From Lumbricus rubellus (Eukaryota > Annelida > Clitellata > Crassiclitellata > Lumbricidae): a stretch of 64,000 bases of DNA. How positions within the stretch are numbered: the first letter of the stretch is position 1; each line of letters opens with the position of its first letter. Shown piece after piece: positions 21,601 through 34,200 of this stretch. The notes below the pieces were generated by a model. It was not told the origin of the DNA. It searched no databases and saw nothing but the letters and a program-made list of their open reading frames with translations. The translations under genes and the position numbers were made by a program. The DNA is taken from contig OX243814.1 in NCBI GenBank assembly GCA_945859605.1, positions 23,959,686-24,023,685 on the forward strand, read 5' to 3'.

Positions 21601-24600
21601 AAGAAGAAATGAAAATTCAGAATCAACTAACTTTGATTCAGTTGTTGAGTCACTGCCAACCAAACTTTGATTCGACATAAGAGAATCCTGACGAACGTGA
21701 GACGATGAAGAAGATCTCTGTACTCGAACATCTTCAAACTCTTCATTCATCTGCTCAGAACATAACCTAGAAATGAACATTGAACCACAGAATATATCTT
21801 CGAACCGTGCTGTAACAGCAAAGAACCACTGCCTCATAAACCACCATTAAATGTATATACTCACATATATAAATCAACATCGTGTCTAATCAGGGCTCAA
21901 AGTGAGCCGGGTCGGTCCGCGTCTGAGACCCCGCATCAATTTTCGAGACCTGCTGTTGCTGGGTCTCAGCCGGGTCGCAAACCAGGCCGTCAGATGCCAA
22001 AAGTAGGTAAAAATGGTAGGATTTTCGGTAATTTTTGGCAAATGACTATAGGAAAAACGTCGTCAGAAAGTTTTATGGGCCAAAGGCGTGCTCGTCCGCC
22101 AAAGTGAGACCCGGCAACTTTTCCAAAACACTTTCAGCCCTGTGTCTAATTAGTCCAAGAAGCACTCAACGCTGCCAAGTTCTGAATTCGACACCAGTTG
22201 CTAAGCAACCGACTTCCTTTACTTTGCGTAATATTGTTTTAATCGCAGTCTCCAGTTTCGATTTTTCATCAGCATAAGGAGAGAAGCAAAACTCGCTTAT
22301 AAATAGATAAGGTGCAAATTTAGACTCAATGCCACAGCACCAGTTCCTTACTTACTCAGGAGTCAGGACGGAGTGGTGTCTGCTACATTGCATACCGCCA
22401 TGCAATCGTTTTCAATCTAAATTTGATATCGATATTGAAATTGGTCTCGCTACTTTTAGTTTCTACATTAAGTTATTTCTAGCAAAAGGATCCGACATAT
22501 TATTCTGCTCAAAGCAACAAGAACTTCAAAGACAAAAGCTTCACAATAGATAATATCTCAGTACTAGACATTACCAAAGACTGAACAATATGGAGATAAT
22601 TTCATACACACACCTCTTTGCTAAATAACTTGATCAAAGAACTTAGTCTGATTACGCTGATGTCTCACTACTTAGTTACAATGGACCACAAAAATGCAAC
22701 TTAATAAGTCATTTTTACATAAAATTACTTACGTATGCTAAAAAACCCACCCATTATGTTCTGCTTCAAAGTCTGAGTTGTGCTGTTCTGCTGACAATTC
22801 TTCCAGTTCAACCATATCAGACCACCTCCTCGTAGTACTTATTGATGGAGTCCTTTCAGATCTGCAAAGAAATTAATGGCATTTTTAAAACATTTTGTAT
22901 TAATTAAACCTTTGGAAAACTGTTAATGATCATCAGAATGAAACAATGCCTAACAAAATACATGAATTCAAAATAAAACTCAACAGCACAAGAATGAGTT
23001 TTAGGGATCATACAACAATGGTGGCCGATTTATTTGAGTGCCTGACCAGCAGAGATTTTTATTTGCACAGGTGATATGATAATATTCATTAACTTCATCG
23101 TCATTGGATAAAAATAGAATACCTGAAACAGACTAACTACATGCAGCTGGCATAAAGTCTCTATACATTAAGCAGGGCTGTTTAGAACAAGTTCGCTTAC
23201 TATAGCTCAGCAAATGCCCTAAGAATATGATATTCACTAGCATTACAAAGATCAATAACATTCCTCTGCTGCTTATCTAGTCAGGTATTGATGAATCTAC
23301 AATGACTCCAGCGATCCATTCTGATTCAGTTACTGTGTGGGCAGAAGTAAGGACAAGCTGCATGATGGTATACCCACCAGGCCATCATCGCCTGCTGGCT
23401 CATCACACTTACAAATAAGCGTCTTCAAACTGCATCCATGCCTCCAGATATATTTCTCTACAGGACTACCTGGTACTTTCAACAACCTCTTGTGTAACGA
23501 GCCGTGGGCAATGCAGCATCATACCTAACAATTTTATTAGCTGCAATAATAGTTTATTCTCACGGCAACCATTAAACTTATTGTCAGTACAAATGCATGA
23601 ATCATCTCTTATTAATTCAAAAACGATTTCTAAAATGAATTAGATTATCGGTTTGTGAATAGTAAAATCCGATAATCGTTTTCAAAACCGATAACCGGAT
23701 TTTCAATTATTTTTAGCATCCCTAGTTTCCGTAGCGTCGTGAAATTATCAAGAGTGTTTCCTCTGCTATTATACTAAAATCATTAAAGAGACAGAGAAAG
23801 ACGACAGAGTCAACCTTGATTGCTGTTCGTCATAGTCCAAGTTTTGCTGATCAATTCTATGTTCTTGTCCTCTAAACCTTGTGGACCGAATGCTGGGTCC
23901 GTTAGAATAAGCCATTTCAGCACACCTGCAACAAGGAAAACAATTTTACTAAAACTTGTGTGTTTAAAGCTGATAAATCATATATTAAATCAAAATCACT
24001 CTTCTTTGAACAAAACTGCTGAATTTATGCAAGCCAAACCTGGTTGTTTCACTAAGATGGCAGGCCCTCTCCCCTACAATACACAGGAGTGACTGTACCC
24101 CAGTTTTAGGATCCATGAACCTTTGAAGCTATGTACAGAGATGTACAAAATGGGTGATTTGTACTTCAAATTTCATGATCTATTAACCTTTAAGCCATTT
24201 CTCTCACAGTGCAGAGATGTACAAAGGGATGACTATACTCCAAGTTTAAGTATCTGTAAACCTTCAAAGTAATGTACCGGTATAGAGATGTACAGAAGGG
24301 TGACTGCACTCCAAGTTTCAAGATCCATTAACCCTTTTTCCGTTTGCTCCGAGAATATCCGCTGAAAACATGGGCTTGAACAGGAAAAATTAACGGGTAA
24401 AGGGTTAATCTTCAAAGCCATGTGCAGAGATGCTCATAGGGGTGACTACTCCAAGCTTTGTAAAAACTGACAACAGCTATAAAGAAACAAGGATTGGGTA
24501 CATACTTCATGGCAACTCACTCATGTTCAAAAACTATAAAAAAAACGACCGAAAACTATGCTCGGATATCAGTCAGTAGGCAACGAAAGTGTGTTCTAGA

Positions 24601-26899
24601 GATTCAGATTAGAGATGGTTCAAGAGATTTTCGGCCTCTGCATCAATGATGGTATGGTTTTCTAGATCTGTGTCAGACTGTGGTACGATGAGACATAGAT
24701 GAGACATCAGCATTGGATAACGTCGCCTCACCTTCTTCCTCATCCTCGATTCCTTCATTCCATGCCAAGAAATCTTCTTTCGACCCGAACAACAAGTCAA
24801 ATTACACTTACACAGATCCTACTCAACTTTGAATTTCATAATCTCTGCGCATAATCCTTGCATTGGCTTCCTGCTAAGCAAACAGTTTGTTTCATATCTA
24901 GCTTATAACTAATAAACAGTGAACTCTGGTCAACCACAGTGCACAACATCAGACCTCATTTCCCTTTCTGATTGTCATTCTACCACATGTTAGGTGATGT
25001 TTGATCCTCAGGATACTGACATGATTACGATTTGATTTACATTCTTGATACCTAGAGCATTAGACACTGGCAAGATAGAAGTAAATAATTACCAAATATC
25101 ATGTCACAGTTTTTTTATGTCATTGGTGCTATTTATAGAGCTAAGATGCACCTAACTTAGATTTTTTGGTCTACTACGCTCATTTAGTGCATTTTTAAGG
25201 TCTTTGAGAATATTACCTAGAAATGAAAAGCAAAAGTTCCAAATGCCATAAAATGAATATTACCTTTGTCTGCTGACGTCTTGCAAACTGTCTGCTCTAC
25301 ATGCCTGAAAATCTTTGTGAGTATTAGGCAAGTAACTGTTTCTCAGGGTAGACTGTGAAGAACCTTTCAAGGGAGAACTTTGAGCATCCCAATATCTGTC
25401 TGAGTGCCTTTATAATCAAAACATAATAATTACTGAACACCATGAAACAATACTGAAATCAATCAATCAATCAGTATAAGTTTTACAGACCCTTCAAGAT
25501 AGCTCCTCAGGTGTGCTTCAAACCAACCAAAGTTCAAACTAACGGCCTTATGCGGTTACATATTTGGTGACAAATTGAAGAAAAACACCACAAAGCAGAC
25601 AATGAACTTAAGCAAAATTGCAAACACTTCAAATTAATTTTCATAATCATAAATGCACTTGATGCTGCTAACTATAAGTGATTGTTCGATTTTGATTAAA
25701 GATAAAACAAGCATCATATTTTTGGTAGTCAAATGATTGGAAATGATGTCAGCAACACTCACACAATACCTAAAACTAATGTCACAGCACTGCTCCTTTT
25801 CTGCAAACTATGGTATGGTTAGTATTTAAATCATCAACACAGGTTAAGATGCCGATTTGTACAGCTCTCGCTCCCTCAAATAATCTTACACATTAAATAG
25901 GTTAAGACTAGCTAAATATCAACATTATAATGTAATGTAATTATTAGCAGTTTCTGTAGCACTCCTCACATCGCACTCCCGAGAGAAGAACGGTGTCTCA
26001 AAAGAGAGACACAGATAATAGCCCTGAGCAGAGTGGAGGGAAGGGTATTCCAGAACGAGAACCCAATGATGGTGAAAGATCGGGCTTGAGTAAAAGTGGT
26101 CATAGCTTGGGGGACAAACAACAGTGAACTCTGATAATAAGATCAGAGCGATCCAAGGAATGGAGAGGTCGATCAGAAGATGCAGAAAGAGGCAAACGAA
26201 TGTGATCCCTGAGATATTTCGACACAAGAACAAGTTTGGACTTGAGGACCAATGGAAGGACTTTATATGTTGGCAGAGAGAACCAAAGTGCAACTGGCTG
26301 GCTGCATGCACAGTGCTGATAATTATACTTCGCAATGAAATACGCAATTTATAACAGGTTATAAAATAGCTTTGTTCTGTGCCTTTTTGTTCCATATAAT
26401 TACTAGTTCTAAATTTTCTAAGGCATTTAAGTCGGGTGGCAAGTGTGGCATACATGAAAGCGCTGTGACAATGTTCATGGTTCATAGCACCGATGTGTGG
26501 CATCAACCAAACTCCTTCAAGCACATCAAAACAAAACTGCCAAACGTGAAACAAATTGTACAAAAACGTCTTTTAAATCCTGAATCCACAACATTGTGCA
26601 ATGCTAGAATGGGCGGCGATACTGTCAGTTTCATAAACTGACATGTCACGTGCTTCAATGTATAGCATATACCTATGGTAACGACTTCTGTCTCTTTCCT
26701 GACTTGAATTAGAACACAAAGCATATTCGTTTAATGTGCGTCCACTCCATTCATTTGTTTGCTGCGACCGGGTTTCATCTACAGGTTGACGTCCATGATA
26801 TTCATTCTGCATGGGACGATTGCGTGGACGATAATAAGGGTTCTGACGATCTGGTCTCCGCGATCGTCTCCCTCCAACTCGGGACACTCTATCATTCAT
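18699..26899 (-). CDS. SLBP-type histone mRNA stem-loop-binding-domain protein
   Basis: Exons (minus strand) are 26899-26673, 25407-25264, 23925-23815, 22861-22751, 21766-21632, 20388-20242, 19541-19407 and 18981-18699. The model gives 430 residues with consistent phases. Residues about 243-337 (exons 6-7) match the RNA-binding domain of SLBP: ARRKKQIEYGK, YNQYIQLVPR, HPRTPD, YSRRGFD, then W..QLHAWEP. SLBP binds the 3' stem-loop of replication-dependent histone mRNAs and acts in their processing and translation. Here the normally invariant TPNK reads TPDI, SRRSWD reads SRRGFD, and WDPP reads WEPA, so it may be a divergent paralogue. The N-terminus is Arg/Gly/Tyr-rich and low complexity. The tail is acidic/Ser-rich with two VKTE motifs (possible SUMO sites). 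It is divergent from the FBXO gene. Confidence 0.85.
20778..21126. mobile_element. hAT-like MITE, 349 bp
   Basis: Termini are CAAGGCCGTAGACAG and CTGGCTACGGCCTTG, with a perfect 8-bp duplication tcagagtc at 20770-20777 and 21127-21134. It lies in an intron of the SLBP-domain gene. Both ends carry 'aacaccccccgaaat', as an inner inverted repeat at the left and direct at the right. Confidence 0.88.
21891..22142. mobile_element. hAT-like MITE (GAGCCGGGTC family), 252 bp
   Basis: Termini are CAGGGCTCAAAGTGAGCC and ACTTTCAGCCCTG, with a perfect duplication tgtctaat at 21883-21890 and 22143-22150. A second member of the family is at 61766-61975. It sits just outside exon 5 of the SLBP-domain gene. 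Confidence 0.87.
23498..23724 (-). mobile_element. hAT-like repeat with TAGGGATG end, copy 1
   Basis: Read on the minus strand it begins TAGGGATGC and runs through alternating 'cgataatcggtttt'-like blocks to 'gccgtgagaataaac' and 'gatgctgcattgcccacggc'. The repeat at 34905-35122 is homologous in the opposite orientation. TAGGGATG ends are common among hAT elements. I could not fix a target duplication. Confidence 0.6.
24095..24460. repeat. Tandem repeat with about 60-90-bp units
   Basis: Four to five diverged copies of 'agagatgtacaaaggggtgactatactccaagttt..gatc.attaacc.t..aagcca'. One copy is interrupted by the piggyBac-like MITE at 24332-24404. Confidence 0.75.
24332..24404. mobile_element. 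piggyBac-like MITE, 73 bp
   Basis: It begins CCCTTTTTCCGTT and ends AACGGGTAAAGGG, flanked on each side by TTAA (24328-24331 and 24405-24408). A TTAA target with CCC..GGG ends is the piggyBac signature. Other units of the surrounding tandem repeat lack the insert. Confidence 0.8.
25960..26300 (-). pseudogene. CR1-like LINE C-terminal remnant
   Basis: On the minus strand, with frame changes, one reads SLDRSDLIIRVHC and then RSFTIIGFSFWNTLPSTLL. This is the conserved C-terminus of many CR1/L2/Rex-type LINEs (LRSxDxxxLxVPR ... RSFSxxGPxxWNxLPxxLR). It lies in intron 1 of the SLBP-domain gene on the same strand. It is degenerate and not a gene. Confidence 0.55.
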
Positions 26900-28209
26900 C
26901 GCAAATTTTCTTAAAATACTTTTCGATCGAAAAACACCTAAATGCTTCGAATCTGCGTCACAATGTAACGCACGAGGAAACTGTACACAGGATCAACAGC
27001 ACATTAATAACCACAATAAAGCATGTCGCATATTATATCAATAAAAGGCTGTTCCCGACCTTTTAAGCAGTCACAGTAAAAGCACATAAAGTGGTAAAAG
27101 TGTAGAATCGTATGGTTGGTGTAAAAATTACGGGCACAAAAATAATCGGTTTTTAAGCGGAAGTTAAATATATTACTTTAGACTGCCTATGACAAAGTAG
27201 GATAATAATTTTAGGCTAATTTGTTGAATAAAAACAGAAAATTGCGGACCTCCTCTCAATACCCTTTTGACAACATCTCTGTGATAGCGCTCATGGATAG
27301 GCCTAATCTGATAAATTTAGTGCCCTGCGCTTGCATGGCTTTCGAGTTGCGCTTTAAAAGTTTGGTGTTTACGACTAAGATTAGTAAATTGGGAATCATC
27401 GGTTGAGCGTTGGACAACCATTCATAGGAAGGTGATTACTGCACTAGGGCCTAAAGATATTAGTCTTTAGTCTAAAGACTCTAATATCTTTGATTGTACT
27501 AGGCCTATAGCATATGCCTAAATATAGGCCTAATGTAGGCCTAAAGCTTCGAAACTTCTCAACAGCGCACGAAACATTATTCACCGGCAATATAGTACGT
27601 ATTGTCCTGAGAATACTGCAGGCTATTCCTGTTTAAAAAACTTCTTGCCTCGTGTGCTACCATATTTGGCGAATAAAAGATTGATATAATTATTCCCTCG
27701 AGATCCTTATATGGTTTGGTTTAGGAACTTTAGCCTATTTAGGCCTACAACCCAGATTGCACAGGTAACACAAAATGCGTTAGTCATATCACGTGTCCAC
27801 GGTCTATGCCGCATTTCATTAGGCCTAACATTATTGATCCTTAGGCCTATGTGGTAGTAGGCCTGGGTCTTACCGAACGCTGATTTAATTCGCCTAACGC
27901 TGCTTAACCCGTGCGTTATTGATCGATGGTTATCTGCATTATAATTATGCAAAAATAATACATAATAAGTTTTGTTTTGCTGATGGTAATATATTTATTG
28001 TCCAATCGTTTGCACGATAAGTAGGTCTGTGAGTTTTAATATGCAAATACAGAAAATAGGTTATTCGACATGCGCATTGGATACAAAACATAGCCTAGAT
28101 ACATAATTATGACCGATAGCAACCAGGTTTCTGCGTACATTGCACAAGTGCGTTTGAGAAGCATAGGTTCAAACATCATTACGAAGCGCAGATCAGATCG
28201 AACACAACA
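26900..28209. promoter_or_regulatory. Shared upstream region of the divergent SLBP-domain and FBXO genes
   Basis: The two start codons face away from each other across 1310 bp. I see no clear TATA box or CpG island. AGGCCTA motifs are clustered at about 27460-27870. A bidirectional promoter is possible, but 1.3 kb leaves room for two separate ones. Confidence 0.35.
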
Positions 28210-31200
28210 ATGCCGTTCCTTGGACAAGACTGGCGTTCTCCGGGCGAACAATGGGTCAGAACTGACGAGGGTTGGCAAAGACTGGACCTGTGGAGACTGA
28301 AGCTTTTGGAAAGTCTTTTTGAAAATTTTCTCGGACGGTAAGATAAATTTGACTATGACCACTTTTATCGATTGTCAGCTAAATGAGTAATTTCTTACAT
28401 GTCCTTTCTGGTACAAACTTGAATGAATTTGACAGTTGCAGCAAAGGTTTGTTTTTAACATGCGAAATAGCGCTTAAAGTTGTCCAGAACGTTATTGTTC
28501 AAGTATTGTATTTCAGCTTTAAATCCGGGAAAACGCATTTTACATAAATTATGCAAATTACGTAAACAAAACAAACGGACATGTGTCTACTTATTATTCA
28601 GAAACAATAAATTTGGGATTAATACAAGCTGTGAATATTGACAAATATTGCATAACTCTTTGTTTAAAATTATTAGGTTTAAAGGCTACGTAAGTTAATC
28701 GAGGGCGTAGAATTGTTTTTGTTAGGAAATGCGTAAAAGGAGAGTGGACGGTGTATATACAAAGCGCCTGTGGTCCCGTTGTTACGCCAGTCACTCGCTG
28801 TGTTTATTATGGACCAATTGATGCGCAGAAGGAAAAACAAGCATATTGCGCAGATGTAAACAGATGCATAGAAATGACGGATGCGTAGAAACGTGGAATG
28901 AACCAATGACTTGTTCCCGCCCTAGCACAAGTACGATGAGTAATTATTTGGCGATAACAGGATGATTCCGGGAAGGGATACTTAAAGCGGATTGGCCAAA
29001 TGTACCTAGGAGAAGCAACGGCAACGGTTACATGTGCAAACCTCTGGCATCCTGCCATACACTGAACAATGTGTGGTTGTACTGCAGATGTCATATTTAA
29101 TTGATTTCTGCCAAATTATTTCAAGCATTTGCAATGGCACACGGTGTTGGTGTAACACAGAATGCGAAATTGAATGCCTAACTTTGTTGAGAATGACATC
29201 AATGTGTCAATTCAGAACAAGCCAAAGAATGCGTAGCTCATTGAGAATAAAGCCAACAGTTACTGGTTGAACCCATTTTTGGACACAAAAAAATTTGAAT
29301 GACCCACTTCCTGGTAATACTATCAGTTGATTCTTCCAGCAGATTATATAACTTGCCCACACATAAAGGGAACTCTCCATTCCATGGAAAATAAACACTT
29401 TTGAACTACCAATTCTTTTTTCACCACTTTCTTTGCACTGAAACTTTAATAATATTAATGAAACAAAGTGAAACTGAGAAATTTGCACATAGAAACCTTT
29501 GTAACAACATCCATATTCTTAATTTCCTGCTTTGCATTTTTAGAACTCGTGAATGCTAAAGAATTTAGCTGCAACTATTGTACGTGTTTGCCCCTCCTGA
29601 AAAATATCTATGTATACATATGTTTGCTGGTAACCTATCAAAGTGCATGTGAAAGCCTATGAGACTCTGAGTTGTTAATATGCTTTATACTTTCATTTTA
29701 AAGAACATTTGTAACACATGTAACATTTCAAGCAATTAGTTCTCAAATACAAATACTTAAAAACCATACTTGCATTTATAGGCACCAACTATAGCATCTC
29801 TGGGCTTGTGAAGGACCAAAATAAATTGCTTGATGTTTGACCTTTTTTGTCAGTACCTAATTCTTTGAAAGCTTGACAGTGCTACAAATTGGAAGAACTT
29901 TTGTCTTATTTAGATTGTATTGTATTTAAGATTTATATAGTGCCTGTTGCCGTGCACATCAATAAGAGATGCTCGATTATTAAGAAATAAAAATGTCTAT
30001 CGAGTGAAAATTATAGTGATGGACAAAGTAACTCCAAGATTCTATTATCAGTGAAATCTAGACTAAACTCTTTTAAAATTGTGTACTGTGCATTTAATAA
30101 CACTATGAGATTGAGTCTATTTTCAAATTCAGTTAAATAGAGTGGGTGTTACTTGATTTGTCTAAAGCACATCAATCACTACCAAATAGGTCGACTGACC
30201 CTTGTAATTATTTGACATCGTTTAGGTTTTTCATTGTAGGCTTCAGTTGAAACTTGCCAGAGGAGAGCATGGCTACTACTTGTTGCATACTGAACTCATT
30301 AAGCCATTGCAGCCACATGTACTGGTTAAAGAGGTTACAAAAGAGGTAGCAATCATTAAAATTATATTTATTGGTATTTAAAGACTTTAATTATGGTTGT
30401 GAAATTTTACAGTTGATTTTGCAGTTTAATTTGTAGAGCTGTAAGTACTATAGTTAATTTGTTTGGACCATATATACAATGCAACCTGTTCACTTTGTTC
30501 ATGTATCTGTTTGTCATAATGTCATCTTTCATTAATTGACCATCTGTTACTTTAGTGCATTGTCTCATTTAGTGTAAAAATTAGGTTTAAACTGCACAGC
30601 TATGTCAAATATGCTTCTACCAGCTGTGCCAGACTTGCACACTATTCAATTTGCTTACAGCTCAAAGCGCTACAACCCTGATGCGCACATTCATGTGTGC
30701 TGGCATTGACCATGGCAATGTCTGTTCACCGGCCTAGCTCTTCCTGTTTCTGCTTGATGTGTAACATGTTGCAGTCTGTCAACATGATTTTTCATTAAGT
30801 GAATACATGTAGGTGAGCAATTTTAATTGCTGCAGCTTGACTGATTAGTAGTATATGCAGACCATTACTGCTACTGGTGACATATTCGGCTTCATGTGGG
30901 AGGAACTGTGCTGGTCAGCTGTGTAATAGATATCAATTTTAAGATCATGGTTAAAATGCGCAATTATCTAGCACAGTTTTGAGTTGAAAAAAACTATCTT
31001 CAGTAAGAACCCATGAGGCAGTTGTAGCTCCTGTGGGAGCTAATTCCAGACAACTGGTCCCGCCATAAAAAAGTAGCATGATCTTGCATATAATATTTGC
31101 ACTTTGTTCATACAAGATTATGCTGGTACTATGTTCAACCTGGCTAAATTTCAAGGTGTACATCAAGGGTGTGGTGACTTGACAAGTAATGGTGCAGATT

Positions 31201-34200
31201 GGCACCGATTTTAGAGATTCAAATTAGATCTTCATGTTATGGTTAAGATATTTCAGATTTAAAAAAATGATTTTAACGTTTATCTGCATGCACTAATTTA
31301 CTAAGTTAGGCCTAAAATATTAAAAATCACAATTATGAATGATTTCTCAGAACCAGTCACATTATGCTGTGGTCCTAACACATATTCTACATCTTCGGAG
31401 CTACATTGTTATGTCATGTACATTGTAAATGTACAGTGTACACATATGCAATATATATAATATATAGTTATATAATTATGTGTGTGTATTGAATTCTACT
31501 TTGTTTTTTAAATCAGAGCTTTCCCTTTGGCAATGAGAATTTCTGCAATGTATGGAAATCTGTTTTAGCAAAAATCGTGCACTTCGATTGCTGATGCTCT
31601 GAGTCGTCTTGATATGAGTGGTGCTGTTCGAGATGCTAAGAGATTTAACTACGTTTCAAAAGTAAGCAACTACTTATTTTTATGTTGAACACGAAATGAA
31701 AATTATAAAATGTATCGAAATGATTCCATGCCGTTTTCATTTTAAGGGAATTTTTCTTTTTCATGATATTCATGGATTTAACTGCTTTGAATTTCTGTGT
31801 GATTTTCCATAGGGTAGGAGATTAAACGTTAGATCAGTGATGTTCTAAAGTGAAGTGTTTGAAATAAAATTATAATTTGATTGAATTGACGCTACTTAAA
31901 ATGCATGTGGAGCATAAGCACGGTGATATTAGAATGTAAATATAAAAAAAATTATATATGTTGCTATTTCTGTAGACATTTGTGGAGCCTTGCAAAGTGC
32001 TCAAATATGGCTGTGTTGCAGATAGTTAAAAGACACAACCTAAAACAGGTTAATGGGCAATTGTACATGCTTCTTGCAGCAACTGTAAGACCTCAGTTTT
32101 GTTTCAATGTATTTGTCATTTGAGGTCCTTTGCCACCACTGCGTGTTTTAATTGGTGCTATTTTTTTAAAGGTTGTTGACCGATATAATTGTGTTCTGAT
32201 GTTTGCAGCTGATGCTGTTTCTAATGCAGTACAAGATGTCTAGTCTGAGTGGAATGGCGCAAAAGATCATAATTAATACTCTTGATCAAATTGTACAACA
32301 GGGTAAGAGACCTGCCAGCATAATTGTGTATGAAAGAATTCCGGATTTTTAGCACTAAGTCTTGTCTGTTCACTTACAAGTTCAAGTCATCTGTCTTGTT
32401 TTTAATGTAATGGCAAATTTAATGTAAAAGATGTTTTGTTACTGTGGCTATAATATGCATTTACAAATGAGAACACTTAATATTAAAGTGCATTTTAAGT
32501 AGGCAATAACTGCAATGTGGTCAGAAAGCATGGGTTAGGAAAGGGTTAATATCATAATTTTAAAATTCGCCAGCTTCAAAATGTGCAGCTCAGATGTGGG
32601 TTATTTTTATGGACACGAGTAGATACAGTTTGGAGTCGACTATTCTGATGAACCAAGTTTCTGTAAAGTTTTTGTCACACATTTACTCAAAAAGAATTTG
32701 TTTCTAGTTAAACTTTTTATAATTCATTCATTGTGCATAGTTTAATCTTTGTTTTGATATGAAGCATTGAAGACTCGTCAGAACTTGCGCACAGTTCATG
32801 AGCTGTTGGATGAGATGCTGGTGGCTCTGGAGAGAGGTCAATATGATCACGTTGGCAGTGCATCACTCTGGGACTCGCACAAGACTCACACTCTGAGACT
32901 CAAGGAAGATCTTGGTGCAGTTATCATTGAAGAGGTCAGTTACGGTGAAACATTCATGCAAAGATAAATGCTCTATTGTAAATACGTACAATTCTTGCTG
33001 AGCTCAGTTAAAGTTATCAGGCAGTAGTTTTGCTCCGATTTTATTGCCATGTGTTGACTGGAGTGGCAATATCTGCTGTTAAACTGTTGAAATCTACTGA
33101 AACCATTTATATAGCACATTTCAAGAGACAGTGCACAATGTGCTTTGTATTAGAATAGCACACAATGAGCTGCTTAGCTGTGCCTCAAGCTGAGAATCTC
33201 AATTTTTAAAAGTATACATTTATTTGTAAGTTATCAAATTGCTGCACTGGTGTTGCCGTGATTTTGACGGATTATAATTAGAGGTTCTATATTCCTTAGG
33301 CTGTAGTTGAATTCGTCAGTTAAGCAATGTTGTAATAGGTAAGTCTTATATGAGGAATACTAAAATGACAGATTCACAATCTGGACTGCCAGTCATTATA
33401 TTGTGGATTATACAAATTCTGAAAAACAAAGTTTTCTGCATTTCCATTCAAACCTTGTGTCAACATGAATTTAACGGTCTTGAGAGCATACTCCGAATTC
33501 TTAATAGGCCATTTGCAATATTTCTGTTGTTGCGTTGAACAGTCAGTAACAGCGCCTCTGAGTAGAGATCTTGAAAGGGCGCTATATAAATTTATGTGAT
33601 TGATTGATTGAGGCTTCTGTCTGGGCAATGCTTAAGCTTTAAGTTGCTGAGCAAAACTAGAAGGAAGTGTGTGGACTCCTCTGACTGATTATATTGCAAA
33701 AACTTTTAAGTAGTCTTCCTGCCATATCCTCCTTCATGATCTATTGTTTGTGATGATCTATTGTTTGTGATTCAGCGTGATAATGATGGCAAAATGACTC
33801 TGTCTGGTCTACCAGACACTGTCATCCAGGATATCTTGGCCTGCCTCTCTGACCACAAAGACCTTGTCAATGCTGGCAGAACTGAACTGCGGGCCTTTGA
33901 GTTGTCCGAGCAGAAGAGAATGTGGAGAAACTTGTGTCAGTTCCATTTCACAGAGAAGCAATGGCATTCAGTGTTGCGAAAGGGTGAAGACTTGGATGCA
34001 ATTGAATGGAAGAAACTTTACACGAGACTCGTCAAGTAAGTCGTCTGCTGTGGCTTTTGGCTTTCTCAGTTAACCCTCTGACATCTGATTAGGGCTTTAA
34101 AGCATGGTACGTAGCTAAGTACGAGAGTAAAGATATCACTTTTTAAAATGCCTTTGTGGTCGAAGGTTGTTGGCGGATCATATGGTTGGGATAAAAGCAT

